64,000 nucleotides of DNA from Enchytraeus crypticus (lineage: Eukaryota; Annelida; Clitellata; Enchytraeida; Enchytraeidae), in the NCBI GenBank assembly GCA_905160935.1, contig CAJHZI010000264.1, positions 679,501 through 743,500 on the forward strand. Direction: 5' to 3'. The notes under the pieces are model-generated. The model searched no databases, was not told the DNA's origin, and saw only the letters and a program-made list of their open reading frames with translations. Within the stretch, counting starts at the first letter, position 1; each line of letters starts with the position of its first letter. The translations under genes and the position numbers were made by a program. This document shows, in pieces, positions 33,355 to 45,630 of this stretch.

Positions 33355-33475
33355 ATATTATCTGGAACAGATGGTACGGGGTTCAAATCCGGGGCTAGTC
33401 CATCACTGACATCGCTTTCGAGTGAGGAAACTGACGTTAATCGTAGCTTTACCAGCATTTTTTAAAATCTCGTTT
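33355..33475 (+). mobile_element. SINE-B copy
   Basis: CGGGGTTCAAATCCGGGGCT (B box), CCATCACTGACATCGCTTTC and GTGAGGAAACTGACGTTAA, then a TTTACCAGC end. Confidence 0.6.
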
Positions 33476-33479
33476 AAGT

Positions 33480-33950
33480 ATAATGTAAATGTTGGATGAC
33501 ATGGTATAAATAGCTACTGGTCGACTATTGTATAGTTTCTTATATGTTCATTATCGAGACTTGGCTTTAGTTTTTGGAATTCACAAGACTTAGTTGCATG
33601 GGTTCTCATCAATGAAAGACTAGCTAACGAGTGATTCCAACAATGATGTGATCATAATCTAACGTTTCAAATGTATTAATGATTTTTAACCCATTTCCTC
33701 GGTCCGATGCAACTTCAATGACTTCTCGAGCCGAATAGTCAACTACAAATAGATGCTTGATAAGAACAAACTTTTCCCAAACATTTGAGTGAATCATTAA
33801 CGGTCATCGGGTTTTTTTATAACGTTCTATGCAGATATTAAATGTATTTGCAGCTTGGTATAGACTATGGAAGGTTGCGATACATCTGTTAGACGATAAA
33901 AGTATTTATTCACTTAATACACTAAAATACTAGTCTCTGCTACTCTGCAA
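33480..33950. other. Intergenic, nothing recognised
   Basis: AT-rich spacer between SINE-B and SINE-A remnants; no gene signal. Confidence 0.35.
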
Positions 33951-33956
33951 AATTTG

Positions 33957-34186
33957 AATGCCTTAATAGCTCCATCTTTAGAGCGCCAGGTATTGTGGTG
34001 ACATTTTAAATAACCCATTCGAGATGAATTAAAATTCGGATGGATCGGTTACCTGGTGGACGAATCACAAAGCAAAACTTCGTACACGCACAGAATAGGT
34101 TAATGGATAGCAGAATAAAGTCCCTAAACGTTCAAACATATGATATTAAATTAGATAGATGAGTATCATGAATGATTAAATAAACA
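33957..34186 (+). mobile_element. SINE-A, very diverged copy
   Basis: Head (GAATGCCTTAATAGC) and spacing of later blocks fit SINE-A, but the B box is gone and the tail is only partly recognisable. Confidence 0.45.
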
Positions 34187-34261
34187 CAAAGAAATAATAA
34201 AAATAATCACTGTAATAAATGATCTTTAGCTTGTCGGAGATGGTTCTGAAATAAGTACAAC

Positions 34262-34474
34262 ATGCTCTCCCATGGTGTTGTATATGTTCAATGCTCTCCC
34301 TTATAGTGTTGAATCGGTTCAATGCTCTCCCTTGGTGCTCTCTGGTGTTAAATGCTATTCCTTGGTGCTTTCTGGTGTTAAATGCTCTTCCTTGGTACTC
34401 TCTGGTGTTAAATGCTCTTCCATGGTGCTCTCTGATGTTAAATGCTCTTCCTTGGTACTCTCTGGTGTTAAATG
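34262..34474. repeat. 30-bp minisatellite, left half
   Basis: About six units of the form GTGTTAAATGCTCTTCCTTG followed by GTGCTCTCTG. Long open frames on both strands (34176-34703) are by-products of a repeat length divisible by three. The array continues at 37174-37300 after an inserted element. Confidence 0.9.
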
Positions 34475-35099
34475 TAGAGATGGGAATTTTATGAATTTCC
34501 ATAGTTTGGGTTCGGTTCGGTTCGTTGAAAATGAAAGTTCGGTTCGGGTTCGGTTAGCAGTTGACAATTTGAGAGTTCGGTTCGGTTCGTTGAAAATGAA
34601 AGTTCAGTTCGGTTCGGGTTCGGTTCTAACAAGGGTTCGGGTTCGGCTTGCTTTCCAACTCGCAAGAGTTCGATTCGAGTTCGAAATGGTTTGGTTTGGA
34701 TAATGTTGCAATTGTTTAACTTTACTTATAATAATCATGGTTATGAGAAACATGTTTAAAATGGTTTAGAGAGAGAGAAATATGTTTTAGTTCACAAAAT
34801 TTCACAGAGTAATCACATTAAAGAACGCGTGAAAAAAATTAAATAGGCATTATCAGAATCTAAGTAATAAGTGCAATACGTCCTGTAAGTGCAAAAATAC
34901 GTCCTTTAAGTGCACAAATAAAACAAAAAATGTATATAATAAATTGAATAAAAACTAGGCCATCAAAGAGGACGCATGGCATCCTATCCGGTTGAACACG
35001 CAGTTTTCACTCCAGTATCGTTTTCCGGCAAAAGACTCTGAGAGAGTCCAATATGCAATCATTGAAAAATGAAAATTTAAATTAATTTACATTAAGTTT

Positions 35100-36055
35100 G
35101 CGAAATTATCATAAAACGTACGAGTGTTTGGTTAGAACTGGAAGATTACCAGTTATTAAGCAAATAATGTTTATATTTATAAGAGAATGTTGAGAGAGAA
35201 CTGATGTTTCTAATGGAAGTTGGAATTTCGTTCCAGTTTGTACAAGCATCATTGACATATGATTTATAAAAAGTGGCAGAGGATTTCTTATATAGATAGC
35301 TGGATCCGTATAGTCTTGTGGGGTAGTTAGCATGATTGAGATAAAAGATGTTTGCCATTACTGTAGATGAGGATGATCTATTGTACAGACACTTATAAAT
35401 AAGTTTCGCTGAACAAAATTTGTGTAATAAATGGATTGGCAGAATATTAAAGAAGTGTATAAATTTTTGACATTACTAAAGCTAATGAAAATAATAATGG
35501 TTAGCTAATGAAAATAGATCTGTCAGGTTGCTACTGTTTATAAAAGCATTAGAATCATCAGCAAAAAGTTTAAGTGAGATTTCAGGACATGCACTTCAGA
35601 TATCATTGATATATATTAAGAATAGCAAGGCCCCTAGAATAGATCCTTGTGGGACACCAACAGTAACTGGTTTGATGGTTGAAATGGTTTGTCCTATTAC
35701 AGTATATTGAAGTCTATTTGACAAGTAGGATTTGAGCCATTGAAGCGATAAACCTCTTATGCCATAGTGTTGTAGTTTATGTAAGAGTATACCGTGATCC
35801 ACCGTGTCGAAGGCTTTGCTAAGATCAAGGAATAGCCCAATTGTATGCATGCTTTTCCCTTTGTTTTAACGAATCATATTTAGACTGCTAAATATAGCAT
35901 CGACCGTTGAATGTCCTTTCCTAAATCCAAATTGGTTATCACAAATCAATTTAAATTTATCTAAGTATGCTGTAATGCGAATATACATTAGTTTTTCAAA
36001 AATTTTGCTTACGTTATTTAAAAGTGAGATGGGCCTATAATTTTGCACATTTTAA
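35100..36055 (-). mobile_element. LINE reverse transcriptase with internal deletion
   Basis: The minus strand reads [73 protein letters not shown] and then LFADDSNAFINSS. This is a classic Jockey/CR1-type reverse transcriptase with catalytic Asp residues still legible. After LANHYYF the sequence jumps to the protein's end (NYPTRLYGSSYLYKKSS, WNEIPTSIRNISSLSTF), so several hundred bases are missing. Lies inside the hAT-type element. Confidence 0.85.
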
Positions 36056-36714
36056 TATGCTTAAAAAATCATTAAGTCATAATAGCTGCCACATTTTTTT
36101 CACCTGGGTAAAAATATGACAATGAAAAAAGGAGAGAAGTGGTATTTATTCCTGTACATTTCTTAAATATTGTAAGTTGACCAACAAATGTTCATACTAT
36201 AGATATTTAGCTTTATTATTGTAGCTGAGATATTCTCCTTGATTATAACGAGCAAATAGAACGTTTCATCAGTTTTTACATCTTTTGTCACAATAGGCCT
36301 ATATATTAGATACGTTTATAATTAAGTGGAAATGTCTTGGCTAAAATTTGATCCAATATTTCAGAGACAAAGTGCAATTTAGTAATATAAACAGTCAAAT
36401 AAAGATGATTTGGTAAACACGTGTACTTTCACAGAAAAATGATCATAATATACACCGTTTGCTATCAACTGACCAGTAGTAAGCTTCATAATTTACCTTA
36501 GGGTTTTAAATTTGAAACTCTCAGATCAATTATGAAGTTACGAAAAAGTTATGAATTATTGCATTGCTATGGTGCAAAATTATTTACTCCAGATAGTCTT
36601 AACACATATAGAATGTCATACATAATTATTTTTAAATCTGGCTGCAAAAATATTAAGGCAGCACACTAAAATTAGAAAAAATCATTATTTGAATTTAACA
36701 AGAACAAATCCACC

Positions 36715-36900
36715 CAGATTGAGTCAAGCATTTTGAGATTTTTATCGAATACTCTCATCACTTTTGTCTCTTTGATGTTAATCTTCATTCCATATTCAAT
36801 GCCATATCATTCAGACTATCCATTATCTTCTGTAGGCCCGTCTCGCTTCCCGCTACCATCCCTTTGTACCGCTACCATTTTAAAATTTGTGTCGGAACCA
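36715..36900 (-). mobile_element. LINE fragment, minus strand
   Basis: The reverse complement matches 2290-2430: a region encoding AGSETGLQKIMD-like residues followed by GMKINIKETK and VMRV-like residues after the YADD motif. Confidence 0.5.
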
Positions 36901-37173
36901 GCCTTACCTGAATATATGCTGTTAGATACTGTAAGACATGTAAATGCAAAAACTAATATATATTTGTATTGTTCTTACTATCTTTATTTAATGTCAGGCT
37001 GGTGAAGAAGAAAGGAACTACAAGATTTTGGTTCAGTTCGGTTTGGACGAAGTCTGGGTTCGGCCAAATTCTGGTTTCGGGTTCGGTCAGAGTCTGGGTT
37101 CGAGTACGGTCCGGTTCGGTCAAAATTCTAGATTTTAGGGTTCGGTTCGGGTTCGGTTCGATTCCCATCTCTA

Positions 37174-37305
37174 GTTAAATGCTCTACCTTGGTACTCTCT
37201 GGTGTTAAATGCTCTTCCATGGTACTCTCTGGTGTTAAATGCTCTGCCTTGGTATTCTCTGGTGTTAAATGCTCTCCCTTGGTGCTCTCTGGGATTCATT
37301 GCCGC
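37174..37305. repeat. 30-bp minisatellite, right half
   Basis: Four further units of the array at 34262-34474, in the same orientation and phase. Confidence 0.9.
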
Positions 37306-39047
37306 GGCTTCCTCACTCAAGCAGTCAGCTGCAGCATCTATATTTATGCCACCATCTTTAAATTTTTGATGTCAGATCGTTAACATTATAGATCTAAACT
37401 ATTGGTAGAGAGAGATATATGTGTTTATTTCAGCATCAACACTAAGTCACTGACAAATGCAAATGTAAATACACATTTAAAAGAAATAAAATACAAAATT
37501 CACAGAAACACAGGGTATCAAACAGTCTGTAGAAACTAGAACAACGAGAGCAGTTGGTATTTGGCGTGCCTTACATATCGTTATGCATTTATAAAAGTAA
37601 GTGTTTATAATAGCACCATTATCGGTAATTCTGATTAAATCATCTATGGATTAAATCGATTCATCGTACGAAGACGGAGCGAAATGGAGAGAGAATGCTC
37701 AGAGGGAGACAACGACATGACTGATGAGACAAAGAAGACGACAAGAACGCTAACAGCACTTAAACTGTAAGGAATCGAATTGCTCTTGCGAGCTGCATAG
37801 CCTTCTGACTACTCCAGAATCTTTATAGCGCCCTCTAATGCATTTATTAAAACTTAAAAAACAAGCCGAAATTATTTTTGCCCAACTTCTTGAGATTTAG
37901 ACTATAGACTGTAGAAATCTCTATATACATGTAGAATGTCGAATTTCTGTGTGTCAGCAATTAGCTCGTCAGCAGTCGTCCTTACAAGCTGAAAGGGACC
38001 CTAAGAAACCCAATGCATGTTAATTTATTAATGCTAATTAACAGAAAATTGCAACAATTCCATCACGGCAGCATGCAATTTACTTACAGCGCCATGAGGA
38101 AAATGATCACTTTGGTATATCCGGACGGTCGTTGAGGAGCTACCGTATGTACAACTTCAGCATCTAGATTGAATAAAATGAATCATACAAGAAACGTGGG
38201 TTGGTTGACGTAGGATATAGCTAACTCCAGTTTTAATTTCGTCATTGAAATATATTTGAGTTAAGAAATTGCCGTTAAGCTAGGTAATCTTAATCGCTCT
38301 TAGTAATATTTTGATATGAGAAAGATGAAAGAGTTTTAAAAGCGTGTTAGCAATTGACCTAATTTTTATTATCTGACATCGATAATCATGTCCTTGAACT
38401 TGACCTTGACTGTCAATTCTTTGTCATGGCGTTGATCGCCTGTTCAAGGTTCAATTTTCAAGATAACAAACTTAGTATTATTGAGTTTGAATATTTTCCT
38501 ATTATATATTTTATTATATGCATGATCAATCACATAAGTAGGATGCCAATTATTGTTTTAGCTTCCTTCCAGCAATGAACAAATTAGCAGCTGCAGCGGT
38601 GCTACTTTGCATGAGACAGTCATTTGGATGCTGGGTTGTTCGCCTATTTATGACCGGATTGTGCGGAACATTAAAAATTTTATCGAATTTTCAGCAGAGC
38701 AAAGATTCGGTAATGTCTGCTTTTTATAGGCAAAGTTTCACGTTTTACTGCAGGCTTTCGAAATGTTTGTTCATGTCTACTAATGTGACCTTGCGTTCAT
38801 TTCCGGATTTATGGCACAGCAAGACATTTCATAACCAGAACAATTAGAAAGACGCAAAATTTTATGTTTAACCATATCCTAGTAGAAGAAATGTGTATTT
38901 AATATCTATACTCTACAGTATATATACTCACATGCATTAACTTACTTATGGATATAAAGTAATGTGTTCAGCTCGGCGAGAATTGAATGATGTTTAATTA
39001 AATCAGGACCGAGATTTTCAAAAATCGTAAACGAATTAAATTGTTTA
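37306..39047. other. Intergenic region before the receptor gene
   Basis: No recognised gene or repeat over about 1.7 kb. An open frame at 38575-38847 (+, 90 codons, hydrophobic start) has no known motif and no conserved context. Upstream regulatory DNA of the receptor may lie here but nothing specific can be named. Confidence 0.35.
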
Positions 39048-39240
39048 ATGAGCGGGAGCAGGAGCAGCAATGAGCAGGAGCAGGGGGAGCAATGAGTAGG
39101 AGCAGGAGGACCAATGAGCGGGAGCAGGAGCAGCAATGAGCGGGAGCAGGAGGAGCAATGAGCAAGAGCAGAAGGAACAATGAGCAGGAGCAGAATGAGC
39201 AATGATAGGGAGCAGGAAGAGCAATGAGCGGGAGCAGTAG
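39048..39240. repeat. 22-bp minisatellite upstream of the receptor
   Basis: About eight units of CAATGAGCGGGAGCAGGAGGAG with substitutions. It is purine-rich on the + strand and ends about 285 bp before the receptor ATG, so it belongs to the promoter or 5' untranslated region. Minus-strand open frames of Leu/Ala/Ser/Cys repeats are artefacts. Confidence 0.9.
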
Positions 39241-39523
39241 CTACGTGTAACTGAGTTGCTCTTCTACAGACAAGACGAGACTTCTGCAGTTTGATTTCTC
39301 TAACTGCAGCTAACAAATTTGATACCAACGTAGGACGTCTTGTGATGTTAAGGATAGACTGCGATTTTCATTCTAGAATTTTGTAACATGAAGCATTCGA
39401 AATATTTGATTCAACTTTCAGTTCGATTGAATGATTATTGTGATAATGTAACTGGTTGGTTGAGATTATTGATTTAGATCGTGAAGCTCAAGTATATCAG
39501 TTTGTAGTGCAAATTTACGTAAA

Positions 39524-39680
39524 ATGAGTCAAATGAACACGACTATGATTTACTGTCAATTAGCAGGTAATTTTTCCGTAAGTAGATCGTTGGATTTAGA
39601 ATCAATTCTTGGTCCGGCGCGTCAGGAATTATACAACGTCATTCCAATGACTTTAATCTATTGCGTGATATTTATAACAG
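39524..39680 (+). CDS. Receptor exon 1
   Basis: 52 codons plus one base, donor GTAAGA. Encodes a short glycosylated N-terminus, the family-typical LGPARQELYNVIPMT and the first half of TM1 (LIYCVIFIT). Found by searching upstream of exon 2 for a phase 1 exon able to complete TM1. Intron 1 is 8.3 kb. Confidence 0.88.
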
Positions 39681-40013
39681 GTAAGATTCTGTAATTATTT
39701 TTATAAATGTGTACTTATTAAGGTAGTGATTTAGCTTAACAGTCAATTATTCTGCAATTATTTCTTTAAAGCATCTCAGCAATAGTAATAAACACCCTAA
39801 AATGTAAAAGCTGGCCTGACTTCTGAAGAATTCTAAATTAGTTAGGAAATATTTAAAAAGTTTAAATAATAACTATAGTTTATTATTATTATTACTATGA
39901 TGATGATGATAACAATAATAATAATAATATTATAATAATAATACTAATAATTAAGTATTTCTTTTATATTATATTTTAACCCAGGGCCTTATACAGCCCA
40001 GGGCAATATTTAA

Positions 40014-40046
<33 letters not shown>

Positions 40047-40297
40047 TTGTTATCATTATTGGTATTATTATATTATAATTTGTTTACAATTTTTATGATA
40101 TGCTATATAACTATTCCCGTATTTTTGTATTGCAAACAGGAAATGCAAATCTGGTCTACAGTTGTTACTACTACCTAAAGCATAGCTTCCGTAAATTGAT
40201 GCGTGATGACTTTCACTGATGACACTGATGACTTTCAATCTGAGTTTTACATTTTTACAATCTTCCATTATACACACGTATACAGCATGCATATACA

Positions 40298-40359
<62 letters not shown>

Positions 40360-40490
40360 CATGCATATATTTATATACATGTGTTTACAGTATATATACA
40401 GACAGACGCTTTGTAATAATATAGGATCAGAATATGAATGAAAACATAAGGACTTTGAATATAAACTACGGATTAAATCTTCCATCTGTG

Positions 40491-40544
<54 letters not shown>

Positions 40545-40673
40545 AGAGAGTAAGTGAGAGAAAGAGAGAAAGAGAGAGAGAGAGTGCAAATAAGGAAATT
40601 GAACTTACGTATGAAACTTTATCTAAAGATTCTCGATGTCCGGAAATCAATTCGTTAAATATATAAACAGATT

Positions 40674-40704
<31 letters not shown>

Positions 40705-41677
40705 ATATATGCATGTATATATATACAGTGCATTAGTTTATTTATATAAAGGCCTATATAACTTCTATATATAAGTATACACTTCAATAAAATGACATCA
40801 ACTTGCGCTAAGTGGAAGAATATATTTCTGTTTTTTTTCGCAATTTCAAAACAGGTTGAACAAGATCGCATTGTAAAATAAGCCTGCTAACATTTTTAAA
40901 TCGAACATTTTCTCATTATTAAAAGAATCACGTACAGATGGAGACGAGATCTTTGGCATCCATGTCTGGAAAACTTCTCGATTTCAACTCTGGCTGACAT
41001 AGAGGCGCAATGACATAATGATTAAGGCCTATATGTAAATGTCCTCCATGCACTATCCGACGATGTACATGATCAATACTTTCGTGCATATTTTAATGAT
41101 TCCAATCTCACTTTCAAATATACCACCGATTTAAAAAAATTAACATTTAAAAAATTACCAGATAATTTATTATATTTCTCTAGCTTCAATTAATAATAAA
41201 TGTTGAAGTACTATTTAAGTCCCCGTGTTGTGTCCGGGCTGTTTGAAGAATAGACCACCCGGTGACTGTACGTATCGTAGAAGGCGACTAAAGCACTTAG
41301 ATTCAAACCAACGTCAGAAAGGGCATTCGGTTGGTGAGCGCCTAGGCTCCAGAAATTGCCATAAAATATTCTAAAACGAATGGAAGAAATTTTGATATGA
41401 TATATGACAAAGAGGAGTGGAGAAGGTCCATTCGTATCCCAACCCTAGTTAAACTGGGATTAAAGGGAAGAAGATGATGAAGATGATGTTGAAGTACTAT
41501 TCATCTACATATGTATATACATATATATAGTGCATATGCATATATTACGTATATACAAATACATATTTATATATATACATATTTAAAAGCCGTAAAGCTG
41601 ATGTTAACGTTAGTTTCACCTCTCGAAAGCGATATAAGTGACGGGCGAGCCTAGGATTTGAACGCACATATATTGAT

Positions 41678-41728
<51 letters not shown>

Positions 41729-42831
41729 CATACGTATTATCTATAATACTTTTGTATCATCGAGATAACTTCAATAAGCTCTGCTGTCTCTTTCTATCAC
41801 ATCTTGCACAATATTTCGCTTGAGATATTAATAACTAACACATGTATTTGAAAATGTAACTTTTACAGTTCTATTTTATATTAGGCCTATTAACCTTATG
41901 ATTCTGGCCCCGCTATATGTCGCATTCTAAAGTATCTTTCGACAGTGAAATCATAATAGGTCTAGTTTAATCAATAATATTATTCACTCTTGAATCTACC
42001 TCTATGATTCTGAAAATGACTAGCTATTATGTGAGAGGAGTTTGACATATTCGATAGCTGGCAGATACCAGCTACCAACTTAATAGACAAGATAAATCCG
42101 GTATAAGGAATCGGTTAAAAAGTAAACACGCACTATAGTAAAATTATCAACTATGTTGATATCTATCACTTTTAATTCCTTTTACTTAAACCGTTAGGCA
42201 ATTTAAACCATTTTCCGTATAACCAGTCCAGTGTATGTCGGAGATGTTACTCTCAGATAAGCGCGGCTGGGACTCTAACCCACGAGGGTTCAATTCAACT
42301 AGGATCTGTCATTTAAAACTTCATGACGTTACCTACGCTATTAAGACATTCTAACAACGTCGAAGATACATTTTTCTTCAATAGATATACAGTATACTGG
42401 TTCTTCATAAAAGAGAACACTTTAGTAGTAGCGATGACATCTTGTGTCCTAGAACGTATATAATGGGTCTAACAATAATTAAGTTGACTAAACACACAAT
42501 TTTATGAAATTGTTATCTTTTTATTGTGTGTCGTTTCTAACGCCACATGGTGAAACAGTTAAGCAGTTGTAAGCTTTTTTCGTTTGTTTACCTGTCCTGT
42601 TTCTATTTGTTTATATTCGAGATTTTACTCTCTCATTCTCTCTATGGTGAACCTAACCAGTCAGAGTTCAATTCAACTCAAGAACAAAAATGTTAAATTT
42701 TATGCGTTACATGATGTTATTGTAGATTCTGAGGGTATCTTGACTTTTGACGCTATTAAATTACTGCACTAATGAGCGAGGAAGAAAGTACTAAAGAGAG
42801 AGAGAGAGAGGGAGAGAGAGAGAGAGAGAAG

Positions 42832-42866
<35 letters not shown>

Positions 42867-45596
42867 ACTGTGTGACTTTATTGAGTGATAGCTCGAGGCG
42901 GTATAATGCCGGATGATTAATAGACTGTGGAAGTAAAGTCAGCCTAAGATATAAATCGCTCCAGTAAAGTGAGCGTTAATAAAGAAATGGCGAGAGATTC
43001 ATCGATATTGATCGATGGCTCATGGTAAGGATTGCAAGGGAATTACAGAGGAGAGAGACTTGCCTCTCGGTTAATAAATCTCTTAAGACTCGTAGCATTA
43101 AGCGGCTAGCGGAGTGTTTCCTAAATCTCTCGTTCAACTTGACCTCCCACAACTCCATTAAGCTTACATCAGTTACATGTACATGTATATTCCTTTCGTT
43201 CTCTCATTAGCTTTATTGAATCGTCGAATTATTTAGGAGTGTAATAAAAACTTTACAAAGTCGACATATCAATAGACATTTTGCATCTCATTTAAAGATA
43301 TTTCAATTTCTTGCATTTATATTTGAGCACTTTTCCTAAATAGGCCAACTTAAAACACCAACGACTGCATTTATGAAGCAAAGCCATTGAAAACTGTTCG
43401 CTATGATTTAGACTGGCTGTATGAAAAAGATTTGCACTTGTAGGTAAAAACCCTACCATTAAAAAGGACAAGAGTCCATGAACAAGAACTTCATTATGTT
43501 CATAAGTATATTTTATACTTGTGACCAATGAAAAGGTTACTTAGATTACCTTAATTATGTTTTCTTTAATAGTTTCATTGAGTTATATTAAGTAATATCG
43601 TAGTCTGTTGTTTAGCATATGTTGGCATCAGATAGAAAGCACAATAATCAGTTAATTTGTTCTAGCTAAGTGACTATCCCGGCTAACCCTAATTGGCCCT
43701 CACTAACTCTCACTAACCCTCACTAGCCCCAACTAAATCTGACTAACTAGGTCTATATACTGTACAGTAGTTATGGTTAATACCGAAGAATAGCTGTGTA
43801 CAATATTTCAGCGTTAAGGAATTTCTACAAATAAGCTAAAAGAGTACTTGACTGAACAATTGAATAAGGAAATCCAGTGATATTGATTACGCTGGAATTG
43901 CTAAGACATTCCTTCTGTTCATTCAATATGCATTTCGGATGATTGATAGAGTGGCTTTGTGAACAAAGCGAAGTAGGCCTATAGGGCCTATCTCTTATTG
44001 TGCACAGAGCCTACATATTACATTCTGGTGAATAATCAACCTATTCGAATGCTTATGGTCATTCTACTCCACACCCGCTTGTTTCATAATGAAAACAATG
44101 CTACACGGCTTAAATGTTGCCGGAACGAGGTTAGTGTTACAACTAAAATTCCTGATATAAGCTCTTGTCTCTGATTTCCCTGAGTTATGTCCGGCTATGC
44201 CATTGAAAGAGTTACTGAAAGAATTGTGAAATAAATGTCAATATGTGGGGCATACAGTACACATACATGCACTAAAGATGTATGGACTGGAACTCGCTAA
44301 CTCAGATCAAAATGGACCTGAGTCCAAAAACTGTGGATTTTGACTCATACTCAACAGCTAAGAATAAATACAAATTTAATGAGATTTCAATTTCTAAGTT
44401 ACATGAGCACTAATTTACAAAATGTACACAAACACATGCCTTATGTTATGCTTATTTAATTTTATTAACCTAATTTTGTATCAATTTTTGGAACAAGAAT
44501 TACACAAATTTTAGCATGTAGAGGCCTCACAAAGATTTTTTGGAACAAGAATTACACAAATTTTATCTTGTAGATGCCTCACAAAGATTGTTGCTAAACT
44601 TATGATTGCTACTACTGTCCCTATATAAAGTCATCATTTATCTTTATAGTCACAACTTTAAAGATATGTTGACTAAATATACGTCTAATGTAGTTTATTA
44701 AGACCTACTCATATGTGGAAATGAAGAGGAAAGCGGAAGACAGAGAAGAGTGGAGGCGTTATGTACCATGGACCTGCCAGTAGGCAGTGCACTAAGAGAG
44801 AGAGAATAGTTTATCAATTATCTATATATAAAAACAAAGTCGTGTTCGTAATGGCTCTTATAACTCAAAAAAGGCTGGACAGATTTTAATGATCTCGGAT
44901 ATTTTGGATTCGTCTCCAGCAGCCCCTGCATAATATCCAATAAAATATAAAAAATAATGAGGTAATGGCCAAAAATTGCAAAAATTAAAACACGCCAAAA
45001 TTATAACCCATCTGTCGAGTGACTTACTTCTATATAGTTAACGATTTTAATACGATACGTTGGCATCATCAATTCACTATCCTTCAACCGGAAGTGTTGA
45101 TAGTTTAGTGGTAAAAGTACTAGACTTTAAATCATGAGGTCCGGGGTTCGATTCTGGCTCGGGTCACTTTTATTTCTTAAAGTTTGATAAATTTTATAAC
45201 TTTCTTTTGATTAAAAACTGCGTAATGTTTTTTAATTTTAATATATCAAACAAAGTCTTGCTTTATATAGATTAAAAACTCTTTCCGTCAAATCCCCTAC
45301 CACCGGTTGGGTGATATATAGAAAGATAGATAGATAGATAGATAGATATAGATAGATATAGATTGATAGATTGATAGATTGATAGATTGATAGATTGATA
45401 GATTGATAGATTGATAGATTGATAGATTGATAGATTGATAGATTGATAGATTGATAGATTGATAGATTGATAGATTGATAGATTGATAGATTGATAGATT
45501 GATAGATTGATAGATTGATAGATTGATAGATTGATAGATTGATAGATTGATAGATTGATAGATTGATAGATTGATAGATTGATAGATTGATAGATT

Positions 45597-45630
<34 letters not shown>

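Larger units (their letters stand above)
34475..37173. mobile_element. 2.7-kb hAT-type element splitting the minisatellite
   Basis: The ends are TAGAGATGGGAAT and its exact reverse complement (13 bp), followed inward on both sides by GGTTCGG-rich repeats. The 8 bases GTTAAATG stand at 34467-34474 and 37174-37181. GTTAAATG is also part of the minisatellite unit, so excision of the element would give back a continuous array. TIR sequence and duplication length fit the hAT superfamily. The inside holds LINE remains instead of a transposase. Confidence 0.8.

Noticed and set aside
34176..34703. Overlapping open frames on both strands encoding regular repeats (VLSGVKCSS, NTREYQGRAF)
   Set aside because: They are translations of the 30-bp minisatellite and GGTTCGG repeats; a unit divisible by three keeps all frames open. 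No gene context.
38575..38847. 90-codon frame as an extra 5' exon of the receptor
   Set aside because: Exon 1 at 39524 already supplies a start codon after an in-frame stop and a complete N-terminus; this frame has no donor in a matching phase that improves the protein.
38942..39328. Minus-strand frame rich in Leu/Ala/Ser/Cys
   Set aside because: Product of the 22-bp minisatellite; changes character outside the array.
40203..40871. Tyr-Ile and Leu-Ser repeat frames on both strands
   Set aside because: Translations of (TA)n and (GA)n microsatellites.
43680..43740. CTAACCCTAA / CACTAACCCT run as an interstitial telomere
   Set aside because: Only one true CCCTAA unit; the rest is an imperfect 10-bp simple repeat, too short.
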